From: Chara braunii
Lineage: Eukaryota; Streptophyta; Charophyceae; Charales; Characeae
Assembly (NCBI GenBank): GCA_003427395.1
Contig: BFEA01000431.1
Span: forward strand, 531,926-552,230
Direction of reading: 5' to 3'
Length of the DNA stretch: 20,305 nt
Positions 1 through 7,306 of the stretch are shown piece after piece. Each line of letters begins with the position of its first letter. Position 1 is the first letter of the stretch. The position numbers were made by a program, and so were the translations under genes. Below the pieces are notes generated by a model. It saw only the letters and a list, made by a program, of their open reading frames with translations. It searched no databases and was not told the DNA's origin.

Positions 1-22
1 TTCACTGTTGTTGCAACCACCA

Positions 23-48
23 CCATCAGATCATTTGTGATCTGATGG
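23..48. repeat. Perfect short inverted repeat (11-bp arms, 4-nt loop)
   Basis: CCATCAGATCA at 23-33 and its exact reverse complement at 38-48 flank a 4-nt loop (TTTG). It lies just outside repeat R1 copy 1. No T-tract or coding context gives it a function. It may be the edge of a small inverted-repeat element whose other end lies outside the window. Confidence 0.6.
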
Positions 49-59
49 CTGGGAAGCAC

Positions 60-228
60 TCTGCCGTGATTTCCGGTGGGAGGTCTCTGTTTCTTTTTTT
101 TTTTTTTGGCCTTTCTCCTGTTTTCTCAGCCCAGAAATTCGTAATGAATCTGTCTGGCCGCTGCCACTCAGTGTCCCACTGGATAGGCCACATTCCTATC
201 CGACTGCTAATGGGCCATCGCCACAGTT
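60..228 (-). repeat. Dispersed repeat R1, copy 1
   Basis: This ~168-bp segment is repeated at 2655-2821 at roughly 85-90% identity by eye, with a poly(T) tract at the same internal position (about 96-110 here). Read on the minus strand, the tract is an A-run followed by a conserved ~35-nt segment, so the A-run is internal to the repeat and not a terminal tail. The minus strand of both copies can be read as similar peptides (P-I-S-S-R-I-G and T-E-W-Q-R-P-D), but frames differ around the homopolymer and no known domain appears. I read it as a non-coding dispersed repeat. The minus orientation is assigned from the A-run only. Confidence 0.75.
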
Positions 229-1181
229 CACTCGAACCTACGTAGTGCACATACTGGTTGAAGAGCAATTCGATTCGGGCCTTGGCCAGTAGCAAAAGCG
301 GAAGGCCACTTTGAAAAAAGGGGCAGTTGCAGGCTTGCGAGCCTGGGAAGCCAAGCTTCTTCAACTTAGGCTCCTGTGATCTGGTGGTTTAAAAACAAAA
401 AAGAAGGAAACAGAAAACAGCTGATGAAGTGACAGATAAGGTGGTGGTCCAGTGAGGTTGCAGACCAGAGACAGGCAACAGGTAGCCATGATGTCTATAC
501 ATGCCCCCACCTACTGGCCAACCGGCGGGGTGATAGGCGGGTCCAGGGGTGGCCTGGTGTGAAACAGTCAATGACATCCTGCTTTCCTTTTTTCAGAGGA
601 AAAATTGAGGATTTATTATTATTTTATTATTTTTATTTTTATTTTTATTTTTTTTAGTTTGAAAGAGTGCTCTATTCTATTGGTGGGGAGTTCATGTTTG
701 GTTGATTAGACCCCATAGCGAACTTGTGACTTGCAAGAAGCCAATTGAAAGTTTAAACCCCCCCATGGGGGTTTGGGGAAATGTTTGTCGGTTTGGTTGG
801 TCTTTTCTTCCATCCTCCCACCCTCCACCTCTCTTGTCTTTTCTACACCCTAGATACCTCATCGTCAGCGCCACTTCATCAGAATGCCTCATAAGCACTA
901 TCACGTCAGCAGTGCCATGTCAGGTGGGCTGCACCTAGCACTGCAGCCGGTGACAAAGGCGATGGAGCGCAAGCGCGGCCACGTCCTTGGAGTCTCGGAT
1001 GCCTACCTCGCCTGCTTGCAGTCTATGATGGGGCACCATCGGCAGAAAATACAGGAGGAAGAAGAGAGGTAGAGAGTGATGTGAGGAGGAGTGACTAAGC
1101 AAGGAGGCTGAAGATGTGGATGCAAAGCGGCAATCCAAGGAGGAAGCTAGGGAGCAGCTTTGGGAACATCAGGAAGACTAC
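229..1181. other. No recognisable gene; includes T-rich low-complexity tract
   Basis: No domain-bearing open frame is seen on either strand. 605-656 is an AT-rich tract of ATTTTT-like units that could be the reversed A-rich tail of a minus-strand retroposon. 885-1140 is more GC-rich and purine-rich and reads as short open segments on both strands without recognisable similarity. Confidence 0.5.
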
Positions 1182-1285
1182 CGTCTTCACCCGAATAGAA
1201 CGCTCGGTGATCATCGCTGCATCTGGACTGCGTGTTTGCCCCAAATGCAGCTATAATGACCGAGTGTTCTATTTGGGTGAAGACG
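1182..1285. repeat. Imperfect fold-back (45-bp arms, 14-nt loop)
   Basis: The left arm 1182-1226 and right arm 1241-1285 are reverse complements at about 39 of 45 positions, separated by 14 nt. Most mismatches are G/A or C/T transitions. Homology stops sharply at both outer edges. A transcript would form one long hairpin with a short loop, the general shape of a small-RNA precursor, but it also fits the remnant of a small fold-back or MITE-like element. No target-site duplication is obvious. Confidence 0.7.
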
Positions 1286-1934
1286 ATAGAGAAAGCAGGC
1301 ATGAGAGCGACTCCTTTCCAGCAGGAGCAGAGCATCATCCACCCGCCTGCAAGATTGGATGAAACTTCATGAAAGTCCAATGAACACAGCCGTAGCCAAT
1401 TGACTTTCCAAACTGGACTTACATATGGGATTCCTTTTTTTTTTCTTTTTTTTTTTCTTTTTTAGCCAATGCCCTTTTTTTTGGGCCAATTAAATCCTCC
1501 TTTTTTTTTTTTTCTTTTTTTTTTTGTTTTGGAGAAAGCACATTATGTATTCATACGAAACAAACGAGGCCGGCCACCTCACATAAAGACCGGAGCTGGG
1601 AACCTTACCCAGAGTTCGCTTGTGATTGAACTTAGACTCCTAAGTATTACCTACAGTTACCGCCTAGTCCTATACTCGCCACACCTCCCCCGGGACCCCC
1701 ACGCCCTCTCTTCTTAATGTCTATTCGGTACCTACGGCTAATCCCCACACCCCTAGTTAATGCCCAATTGCCCCCCCTACCCCCCCTTCCCTGCTATAAC
1801 CTTAACCCTCAAGGCCCTAACTCGGCCCCCCGGAGGCTACCTCGCCTCGGTGGGACTACCAGCCACTCCCTAGCCCAGCCTTCATGGGCGCTATTGACCT
1901 CCCGCGGTCCTACCACCACTGAGATAGCCAGGTG
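1286..1934. other. Unassigned; T-tracts and C-rich stretch
   Basis: Poly(T)-rich tracts at about 1433-1464 and 1499-1525 look like A-rich tails of minus-strand retroposons, but no upstream element body is recognised. 1680-1930 is C-rich on the plus strand, with many short C runs and no coding signal. Confidence 0.45.
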
Positions 1935-2040
1935 TTTTTTTTTTTTTTTTTTAATGTGGCCCGATGGACCACGGATCAGATATTAAACTGATCAGAACAG
2001 ATACTACACTTGATCTTAGCCAAAAGGCCGAGAAAGGTAT
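1935..2040 (-). pseudogene. Truncated, polyadenylated U2 snRNA retropseudogene
   Basis: The reverse complement of 1953-2040 matches the first ~88 nt of plant-type U2 snRNA. It starts exactly at the expected 5' nucleotide (2040) with ATACCTTTCTCGG and keeps the branch-site recognition sequence GTGTAGTA (2002-2009, reverse). It contains stem-loop IIa and an imperfect stem-loop IIb. It then stops and runs into an 18-nt A tract (1935-1952 as T). The Sm-site region and the whole 3' half are absent, and I see no plant snRNA upstream element. A few substitutions lie in stem IIa/IIb. An exact 5' end with a 3' truncation plus an A-tail is the signature of a LINE-mobilised retropseudogene. No clear target-site duplication can be read because both flanks are A/T runs. 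Confidence 0.9.
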
Positions 2041-2352
2041 CTCTTTTTTTTTTCCCAACTACATCCATATGAATGGTGGCATACAAAAAATTACAAGCAA
2101 ACTCGGAGCAAATTGAATATTAGGAAATATGACCAACAAATGCATGCATACTTGGTCAAAGGCGCTTAACCTCTGGTAGATAGAAAGTTAAAAACCTTTC
2201 TTTTTTTTTTCTTTTTTTCTTTTTTTTAACCTTTGGGAAGGCATGATTGTCAGTCTCTACCTCTTCCAGCAATGAATCGACGCAATAGAAGTGGGTCCCA
2301 GAGTCGGACAGTCAGTCCAAGTGGTGTTTGATTCTGAGATTCACAGAGATTC
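2041..2352. other. Unassigned; T-rich tracts
   Basis: No gene is seen. T-rich tracts at 2042-2052 and 2199-2227 could be A-tails of minus-strand retroposons. The segment from about 2230 to 2350 lies between a T-tract and the AC microsatellite and shows no recognisable similarity. Confidence 0.4.
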
Positions 2353-2379
2353 GCACGCACACACACACACGCACACACG

Positions 2380-2457
<78 letters not shown>

Positions 2458-2471
2458 CATGCATGCATGCA
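2353..2471. repeat. (AC)n microsatellite with ATGC tail
   Basis: An imperfect CA stretch (2353-2382) leads into an uninterrupted AC run of about 36 units (2383-2454), then four ATGC units (2455-2471), which are self-complementary. On the minus strand it follows the SINE-like unit and could be that element's simple-sequence tail. A single N at 2478 follows directly. Confidence 0.95.
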
Positions 2472-2479
2472 CAGTAANC

Positions 2480-2652
2480 CTCCCCTATGAACATCAGCAG
2501 ACTCTGCTAAATGCCAATCGGGGGATCCAGTGGTCTATCTCTAGGTGGCGGGCGCCAAGCATGCCCAGGAAGGTACATGAGGTCAATGGGGATTGAACCC
2601 ACGACCTCCTGAATGCCACTTGCGAGCCTTACCAACTGAGTTAGGCGGCTGG
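2480..2652 (-). mobile_element. tRNA-derived SINE-like element
   Basis: Read on the minus strand, the element opens with a tRNA-like head (2652-2581). An A-box-like TAACTCAGTTGG lies at 2643-2632, and a B box GGTTCAATCCC, fitting the GWTCRANNC consensus, lies at 2599-2589. Spacing between them is that of a tRNA or SINE head. The D-arm and T-arm regions look tRNA-like but the anticodon arm does not pair cleanly, so this is not a functional tRNA. A unique ~100-bp body follows, then ATGC and (TG)n simple sequence. Head, body and simple tail match SINE architecture. Limits at the tail end are uncertain, and no second copy of the body is present to define them. Confidence 0.7.
2589..2643 (-). promoter_or_regulatory. 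Internal RNA polymerase III promoter (A box and B box)
   Basis: The A-box-like element (2632-2643) and the B box (2589-2599), both on the minus strand, are 32 nt apart. The B box is a perfect consensus match. The A box departs at one position (TAAC in place of TRGC). This is a type 2 pol III promoter arrangement inherited from a tRNA. Present activity is unknown. Confidence 0.7.
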
Positions 2653-2654
2653 AT

Positions 2655-2821
2655 TCTGCCGTGATTTCCAGGGGGAGGTTTCTGTTTCTTTTTTTTTTTT
2701 TGGCCTTTTTCCTGTTTTCTCAGCCCAAAATTCGTAATCAACTTGTCTGGCCGCTGCCACTCAGTGTCACACTGGATCAGCCACACTCCTATCCGACTGC
2801 TAATGGGACCTCGCCCCAGTT
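2655..2821 (-). repeat. Dispersed repeat R1, copy 2
   Basis: Second copy of the repeat at 60-228, with the internal T-tract at about 2688-2700. Its left edge falls two bases from the start of the tRNA-like head (2652). On the minus strand R1 therefore runs directly into the SINE head, whereas copy 1 is followed by unrelated sequence, so R1 is a separate unit. Confidence 0.75.
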
Positions 2822-2881
2822 TATTTTTCTGCATGCCATAGTTATTTTTTGGATTTTGTGGATTTTTTTTTGTTTTTGGTT

Positions 2882-3138
2882 GGGACCTTCCTTTGTCCTT
2901 GCACAGGCTGGCCACCCTGGACCAGGGTGGCCCGACTGGTAGCCTAGGGTACTAGTGTATTATAGTAAGTAGGAGGGGAACTTGGGCTTGGACGGGATTT
3001 GGGGGATAGGGACCTTCCCTTGTCCTTGCACAGGCTGGCCACCCTGGACCAGGGCGGCCCGACTGGTAGCCTAGGGTACTAGTGTATTATAGTAGGTAGG
3101 AGGGGAACTTAGGCTTGGACGGGATTTGGGGGATAGGG
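2882..3138. repeat. Tandem duplication, 127-bp unit, two copies
   Basis: Copies at 2882-3008 and 3009-3135 are about 96% identical, differing at a handful of transitions. Each contains a dyad. In copy 1 it is a perfect 23-bp palindrome, 2910-2932: GGCCACCCTGG, a central A, then its complement. In copy 2 one right-arm base has changed T to C. A few bases of a third unit begin after 3135. Confidence 0.9.
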
Positions 3139-3782
3139 ATGGGGTAGGGACTCGGATGTTATAATTCAACAAAAAACAAAAAACAAAAAAAATAAAGGGA
3201 CTCAAAAATTTGAAAACTTTCAAAAACCTGAAATGCTGCACTAATAATATTTTAGTGCTATTAGACAAGGGTTGACTGCTGGCAATAGGGGCATGGATGG
3301 TGCTCACGGAGGTGTATGCACAGTAGGGGTTTGTAGCCGTAGTATGCTTGAAGGTATAAGGGTGTGTAAATTGGATGACTGGTAGGACTGGTTGGTGATA
3401 ATACAGGGGGAAGTTTTGGATAGGCAGGAAATGGTATAGCGGAGAATTCGGGTGGGATGGAGGATTTGTGATGGTGTGAGGCCTCGTGACTGGGGAGGCG
3501 CCAGGGGGAGGGTGACCCCCTCACCTTCTGGGACACGCCTAATGTGCAACTGGGTACACAGATCTGTTTCCCGTCCATAAGGTGTGTCCCGGTGCGGGGG
3601 GGGGGCGTAAGGCCACCCCGGGGCACCGTCCAGCCCCCCTTACAGAGTGACTAGGGCGGCTGGGATTGGGATCTTTCTTGTCCTCTTGTTGAACAATTGA
3701 TTTCCACTATTTGTGAGGGACGCTGGATCTGTTTTCCAGCAGGTGCTGCTCACCACTAACAGATAGGAGCTCTCTTGATTTA

Positions 3783-3783
<1 letters not shown>
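3139..3783. other. Unassigned; A-rich tract and small dyads
   Basis: 3167-3194 is an A-rich CAAAAAA-type tract containing AATAAA, possibly a plus-strand retroposon tail. 3511-3525 (GGTGA, five C, TCACC) and the pair 3530-3539/3581-3590 are short dyads. 3596-3605 is a run of ten G. No coding similarity is seen. Confidence 0.4.

Positions 3784-3821
<38 letters not shown>
3784..3821 (+). repeat. Poly(A) tract, 38 A
   Basis: An uninterrupted run of 38 A sits about 90 bp upstream of the truncated start of the gypsy fragment. Its length suggests the tail of a recent plus-strand retroposon ending at 3783, but the body upstream is not recognised. Homopolymers of this length are also often missized by short-read assembly. 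Confidence 0.7.
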
Positions 3822-3823
<2 letters not shown>

Positions 3824-3917
3824 ATGATGATTATCAGATGATATCTTGTTTTTTCTTTTTTTGTTTCTTTTTTAATGGTAAGCTTCATGAGTAGGGGAAT
3901 CTGTTTAGTGAGGTGAT

Positions 3918-4133
3918 ATGAGCATCCAAACCCGGTATGGTACCTACGAGTTCCTGGTCATGCCTTTTGGGTTATGCAATGCCACAAGAACCTTTCAGAC
4001 AGACATGAATAAGATCTTCAAACCCTTTCTAGATCGTTTTGTTGTGGTCTACCTGGATGATATTCTGGCGTTCAACAAGAATGTTGTTGACCATGCTGAT
4101 CATCTCAAGAAAGTTCTGGAGATTATGAGATAA
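3918..4133 (+). pseudogene. Gypsy reverse transcriptase fragment (palm motifs)
   Basis: The 71-codon stretch has the motif M-P-F-G-L-C-N-A and the catalytic Y-L-D-D (residues about 48-51), followed by the H-x-x-H-L-K-K-V-L segment that normally precedes the connection region. Both aspartates of the YLDD box survive. It ends at a TAA (4131-4133) where family members continue. About 50 nt later the homology resumes one frame over. The ATG at 3918 is not a real start; similarity begins only a codon or two upstream and a stop lies at 3909. Confidence 0.9.
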
Positions 4134-4182
4134 CAAATACAAAATAAGCGCACAAAAATCAGTTTTTTGTGCTTCGTCTGTA

Positions 4183-4788
4183 TTGTATTTGGGAGATGTG
4201 ATTTCTGCGGATTGTATTTCCCCTAAAGCGTCCAAAGTGACTGTTGTTACGGATTCGCCACAATCACTGACTGTTAGGGACATAATGTCTTTCATGGGTC
4301 TGCCATCTTACTATAAGAAGTTTATATTAAACTTCTCTATTGTGGTCACTCCCCTGACTAACCTGTTGGCGAAAGATGTCCCTTTCAGATGGACACCTAC
4401 ATGCCCATTGACTTTCTCAAGGTTGGAGAAAGCCTTGACCCAAACACGTATGTTGGAGCTCCCTAACCCTACTTTGCCGTTTGTGTTGACCACCAGTGCG
4501 AGTCAATATGGTGAAGGGGATGTCCTTCAGCAAGATGACAGGTCTGGCCTTAAGCCTGTTGAGTTTATGAGCAAGAAGATCAAGGCTAAAAAAATCAAGA
4601 CATCTACTTATGAGAAAGACTTGTTTGCCATTATGTGTGCCCTCAAACAATGGAAACACTTATTGTTGGGAAGACACTTCAAGATCTATTATGATCATTC
4701 GACCTTTCAATGGATGAAGACCCAGGGAGAGTTGAATGACAAATTGGCGAGGTCCATTCAATTCATTGACTCTTTGACTTTGAACTGA
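4183..4788 (+). pseudogene. Gypsy RT connection and RNase H fragment
   Basis: The frame begins inside the Y-L-G-D-V-I-S motif, so the opening TTG is not a start codon. It continues through the F-x-G-L-x-S-Y-Y-K-K-F motif and the F-x-W-T segment into RNase H. In RNase H the first catalytic aspartate, normally in the T-D-A-S-Q-Y-G motif, is serine. The glutamate of the Y-E-K-E-L motif is aspartate. The Y-x-D-H aspartate is kept. Two active-site changes plus the flanking frameshifts indicate long-term loss of function. The frame terminates at 4786-4788, while homology switches frame at about 4770-4780. Confidence 0.88.
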
Positions 4789-6119
4789 AGTACAAAAAAA
4801 AATGTTATAACAGAGTTGTTGATACACTTTCTTGTAGGCCTGACACTTTTTTTGCCATTGCTCAGACCTACTCGTTTGAAGACTTCACTCGCCAGGCCAT
4901 TGCTGATGTGTTGCCTCATGACCATATTTTTGGTCCTATTGTTAGGAATTTACAGGTCGATCCCAATTCTGAGTTAGGTTGTGCCTTGACTTCATACCTC
5001 CTGCATACTATTAGTAAAGGTGAGGAACGCCTATGTATCCCTAATGATCACAATATCATAATGCATCTGATTTTAGAGAGTCATGATGCTCGTGGTCACT
5101 TTGGGTTCTTAAAGACTTATGCTACCCTGATCCAACACTTCTACTGGCCAAAAATGAAAGAGGACATACTCCAGACCTGTGAATTGTGCCAAAGGAATAA
5201 GGTCTATAGAAAACCTCCTATGAGACTGATCAAACTCATCCTTGATGGTCTAGGTGAGTCTGTATCCATAGACTTTACAGACTTACGCAAGACGACCCAT
5301 CGAGGGATGAGACAAGTAATGGTATGTGTAAACCGTTTTTGTAAGTATGCAAAGTTTATCCCACTGCCTGCAGAGGCTAGAGTACCTTTTGTCAGAGAGG
5401 TATTCGCTACAAGGTGGGTGAGTGTCAATGGACACCCGACGTCTATTGTGACTGATAGAGACCCAAGTTTTTGCATCGATGAATGACGATCCTTCTGACA
5501 GGATTATCTTCACTCCAGATTAGACAGGACATCTGGTAGACATTCTGAAGCCAATGGTCAGGTTGAAGTGATGAACCAAATCTTGTTTCAGCGTCTGCGC
5601 CCTATGATCACGCAGGATCAAAAGGACTAGGACAAACATCTGTCCAGGGCACAACTCATGTATAATGTTTATGTTCATAGTACGACTGGTTTTACACCTT
5701 AGAAATTGTTCTGGGGTAGAGACCCTAGACATCCTCTCGACAATATTATCGATAAGGCTTAACCCTAATTGGCCCCTGACACTGCTGAGTTTGTCGAGAG
5801 CTACGAGAAGGATTTAGAGAAGGTCCGAGCTAACATGTTCAAATCACAGAAAAGAATGACTGAACAAACTAACAAACACATACAGCCTTTTCCTATCCGT
5901 CTTGGGCACTAGGTTTGGGTAAAACGATCAGAACTAACTGATGAACATGACATCTCACGAAAGTTGTTGGCTGTCTATTACGGTCGATGGCAAGTTCTTG
6001 ATACCGTAGGGGCAGATCCATTCGGACCCTCTTATGTCCTCGCCGTACCCCCACACATTTGAACCCATTATGTCTTCCATACGTCAAAACTGTTGTCTTT
6101 CAGTCCTGCTAACACATTC
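4770..6119 (+). pseudogene. Gypsy integrase fragment with multiple stops
   Basis: The frame is open from 4770 to 5483. It carries the HHCC zinc-binding domain (S-H-D-A-R-G-H followed by C-E-L-C-Q-R-N-K, about 5080-5205). The DDE core follows, with first Asp in S-I-D-F (about 5270), second Asp in V-T-D-R-D-P (about 5455) and Glu in A-N-G-Q-V-E (about 5567). Eight in-frame stops follow: 5484, 5496, 5628, 5700, 5760, 5766, 5910 and 6060 (first bases). Each is one G-to-A or C-to-T change from Trp, Gln or Arg codons. The C-terminal part includes the V-F-H-T-S-K-L motif found at the end of many gypsy integrases. Confidence 0.88.
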
Positions 6120-6196
6120 CCTGATCGGCCACAACAGTTTGGGCCTGCAGTGCTGCAAGCGGGCTGTACACTAATTTTGCCCATTTTGTGGTTAAT

Positions 6197-6209
6197 GGGA
6201 CTTGATCCC
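6197..6209 (+). repeat. Small hairpin GGGA-CTTGA-TCCC
   Basis: A 4-bp stem closes the loop CTTGA. A second hairpin with the same loop and a compensated stem pair is at 6279-6291. Confidence 0.45.
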
Positions 6210-6278
6210 GAGACCTTTGTTGTGTTGTGTGCTTGGTGTTTGCTTTGTTTGTGATGTTTTGTTTCTTTCGGCTGTTTT

Positions 6279-6291
6279 GGGGCTTGACCCC
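6279..6291 (+). repeat. Small hairpin GGGG-CTTGA-CCCC
   Basis: Matches the hairpin at 6197-6209, with the closing A-T pair replaced by G-C and an identical loop. Flanking bases also resemble each other (ACCT(T/G)T after the stem), so this is probably an imperfect 82-bp-spaced repeat. Confidence 0.45.
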
Positions 6292-6299
6292 GTTACCTG

Positions 6300-6999
6300 T
6301 TGATTGTTAGGAAGACACTTAGCAGTAAGTCTAGGACCACTAGGAGTCGGTGAATGTTTCTAGGAGGGTTGTAGGTTGTTGGGTTGGCTGCCCGTTCGTA
6401 GAAAACAGGAAGTTGCGAATTGAGTCGGGTCTTTTCTTGTTTTTGTTGGCTGGGAAAACTCTTCCTGTCCGTTGTTGGAGCGCTGTTGCGCTATTTTGGG
6501 TGAGGTTTCTTCTTCATCGAAGCCCAGCCATAGCTAGGGCTTGGAAGCGAGGTTGAAGATCGCACTGCTGCTATTTCGCATCTCTGCATGAGAGCTTCCA
6601 CAGGACTGTGTTGTTGGGTTTGGGCGCTGCCATTTTCCACTTGGCAGCCATATTTGTTGTTCCTCCTCGCGAGGAACTTCATCTTCTTCGAAGTGCTGGA
6701 TCGATTGTCTCCTTCTTCGTGAGGACTTCCATTGCTGCACTTTCGTGCGGGTGCTGAGCTGGCACTGCTATCATTGGGGTTGCTGGTTCAGATTGGCACG
6801 TTGTGACAGCTGTGCAGTTACTGTTGCTACGGCAGCCATAGCCAGGGGTATGAGGTGGTGAGGAGGAAGAAGAAGACTCCTGCATACTTCGTTCAACATT
6901 CGTTTTTGGTTGTTCGGGGTTGTTGACAACGTGGTTGTGATTCTTGGAAAAAGTACTCCGGATTGATTGGCGGAGGATGGGGGATTGGAGGATTGAAAT
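6300..6999. other. No gene assigned; low-complexity S/T/P/Q-rich minus-strand frames
   Basis: The minus strand has overlapping open stretches (6534-6740, 6679-7041, 6771-7190) whose translations are rich in Ser, Thr, Pro and Gln and share no recognised domain. Because the same repeat (R3) that precedes ORF1 of the LINE at 19960 also precedes these frames, they could be the N-terminal part of a related LINE ORF1, but no sequence match to that ORF1 was seen. 6659-6677 is a short dyad (7-bp arms, 5-nt loop). Confidence 0.25.
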
Positions 7000-7164
7000 T
7001 CGTTTTTTATTCTCTGTGTATTTTGAGTTTCGGCTATGCATATCTTCTCTCCGATTTGGTGTGGATTTGCCTCCTTTGAGTCTTCTCTACAATTGCATGC
7101 GTGAATGCTCCAAATTCGTTTTCTATTCTCTGTGTATTTTACTATTTTGAGTTTCCGCTGTGCA
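7000..7164 (-). repeat. Repeat R3-A, full copy plus partial copy
   Basis: 7000-7101 and 19960-20073 share about 85% identity. 7115-7164 repeats the first half again, with the same TTCTCTGTGTATTTT core. The two local copies are 115 bp apart. In the minus orientation R3 lies immediately upstream of LINE ORF1 at 19960, so it is a candidate LINE 5' leader. Confidence 0.7.
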
Positions 7165-7268
7165 TCACTCTGGTTGCTTGTCACCAGCAAGCATGAGTAC
7201 AGGAAGGAGAGATATAGAAAGAAAGAAGATCAGCCTAGCCCTTGCAGTACTAGTTGCCTGTACAAAGG
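7162..7268. repeat. Repeat R3-B, copy 1 (107 bp)
   Basis: Identical to 20199-20305 except for one base (C at 7168, G at 20205). It ends at the exact base before the adapter. The very high identity, against about 85% for the neighbouring R3-A, suggests that both copies may derive from one genomic locus placed twice by the assembler. Confidence 0.85.
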
Positions 7269-7306
7269 CTGTCTCTTATACACATCTAGATGTGTATAAG
7301 AGACAG
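7269..7306. other. Nextera mate-pair junction adapter (synthetic)
   Basis: 7269-7287 is the 19-bp Tn5 mosaic end CTGTCTCTTATACACATCT and 7288-7306 is its exact reverse complement. Together they form the 38-bp circularisation junction used in Nextera mate-pair libraries. The natural Tn5 mosaic end does not occur head-to-head like this in plant genomes. The sequences on the two sides were therefore joined in the library and are not contiguous in the genome. A translation across it gives the peptide S-Y-T-H-L-D-V-Y-K-R-Q, a familiar contaminant. Confidence 0.97.

Larger units (their letters stand above)
3906..6170 (+). mobile_element. Decayed, 5'-truncated Ty3/gypsy pol fragment
   Basis: Three successive stretches are recognisable in the usual Ty3/gypsy order: reverse transcriptase, RNase H, integrase. 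The 5' LTR, gag, protease and the N-terminal half of the reverse transcriptase are missing. Homology starts abruptly at the R-Y-G-x-Y-E-F motif. Two frameshifts (between 4130 and 4183, and near 4770-4780) and eight in-frame stops downstream of 5484 make it non-functional. No LTR pair is found; the 3' side after about 6170 shows no TG..CA-bounded repeat of anything upstream. I cannot assign a clade, and no chromodomain is evident. Confidence 0.9.

Noticed and set aside
1525-1700. Possible second tRNA-derived element on the minus strand
   Set aside because: The B-box-like AGTTCAATCAC lacks a convincing A box at the right spacing and no tRNA arms pair.
1953-2040. A working U2 snRNA gene
   Set aside because: The 3' half and Sm-site region are missing, a poly(A) tract follows, and no plant snRNA promoter element is seen.
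2250-2596. Open frames of Thr-His or Cys-Val repeats
   Set aside because: They are translations of the (AC)n microsatellite.
2581-2652. A functional tRNA gene
   Set aside because: A and B boxes are present, but the anticodon arm does not form a proper stem and the acceptor ends do not pair, so it was kept as a SINE head.
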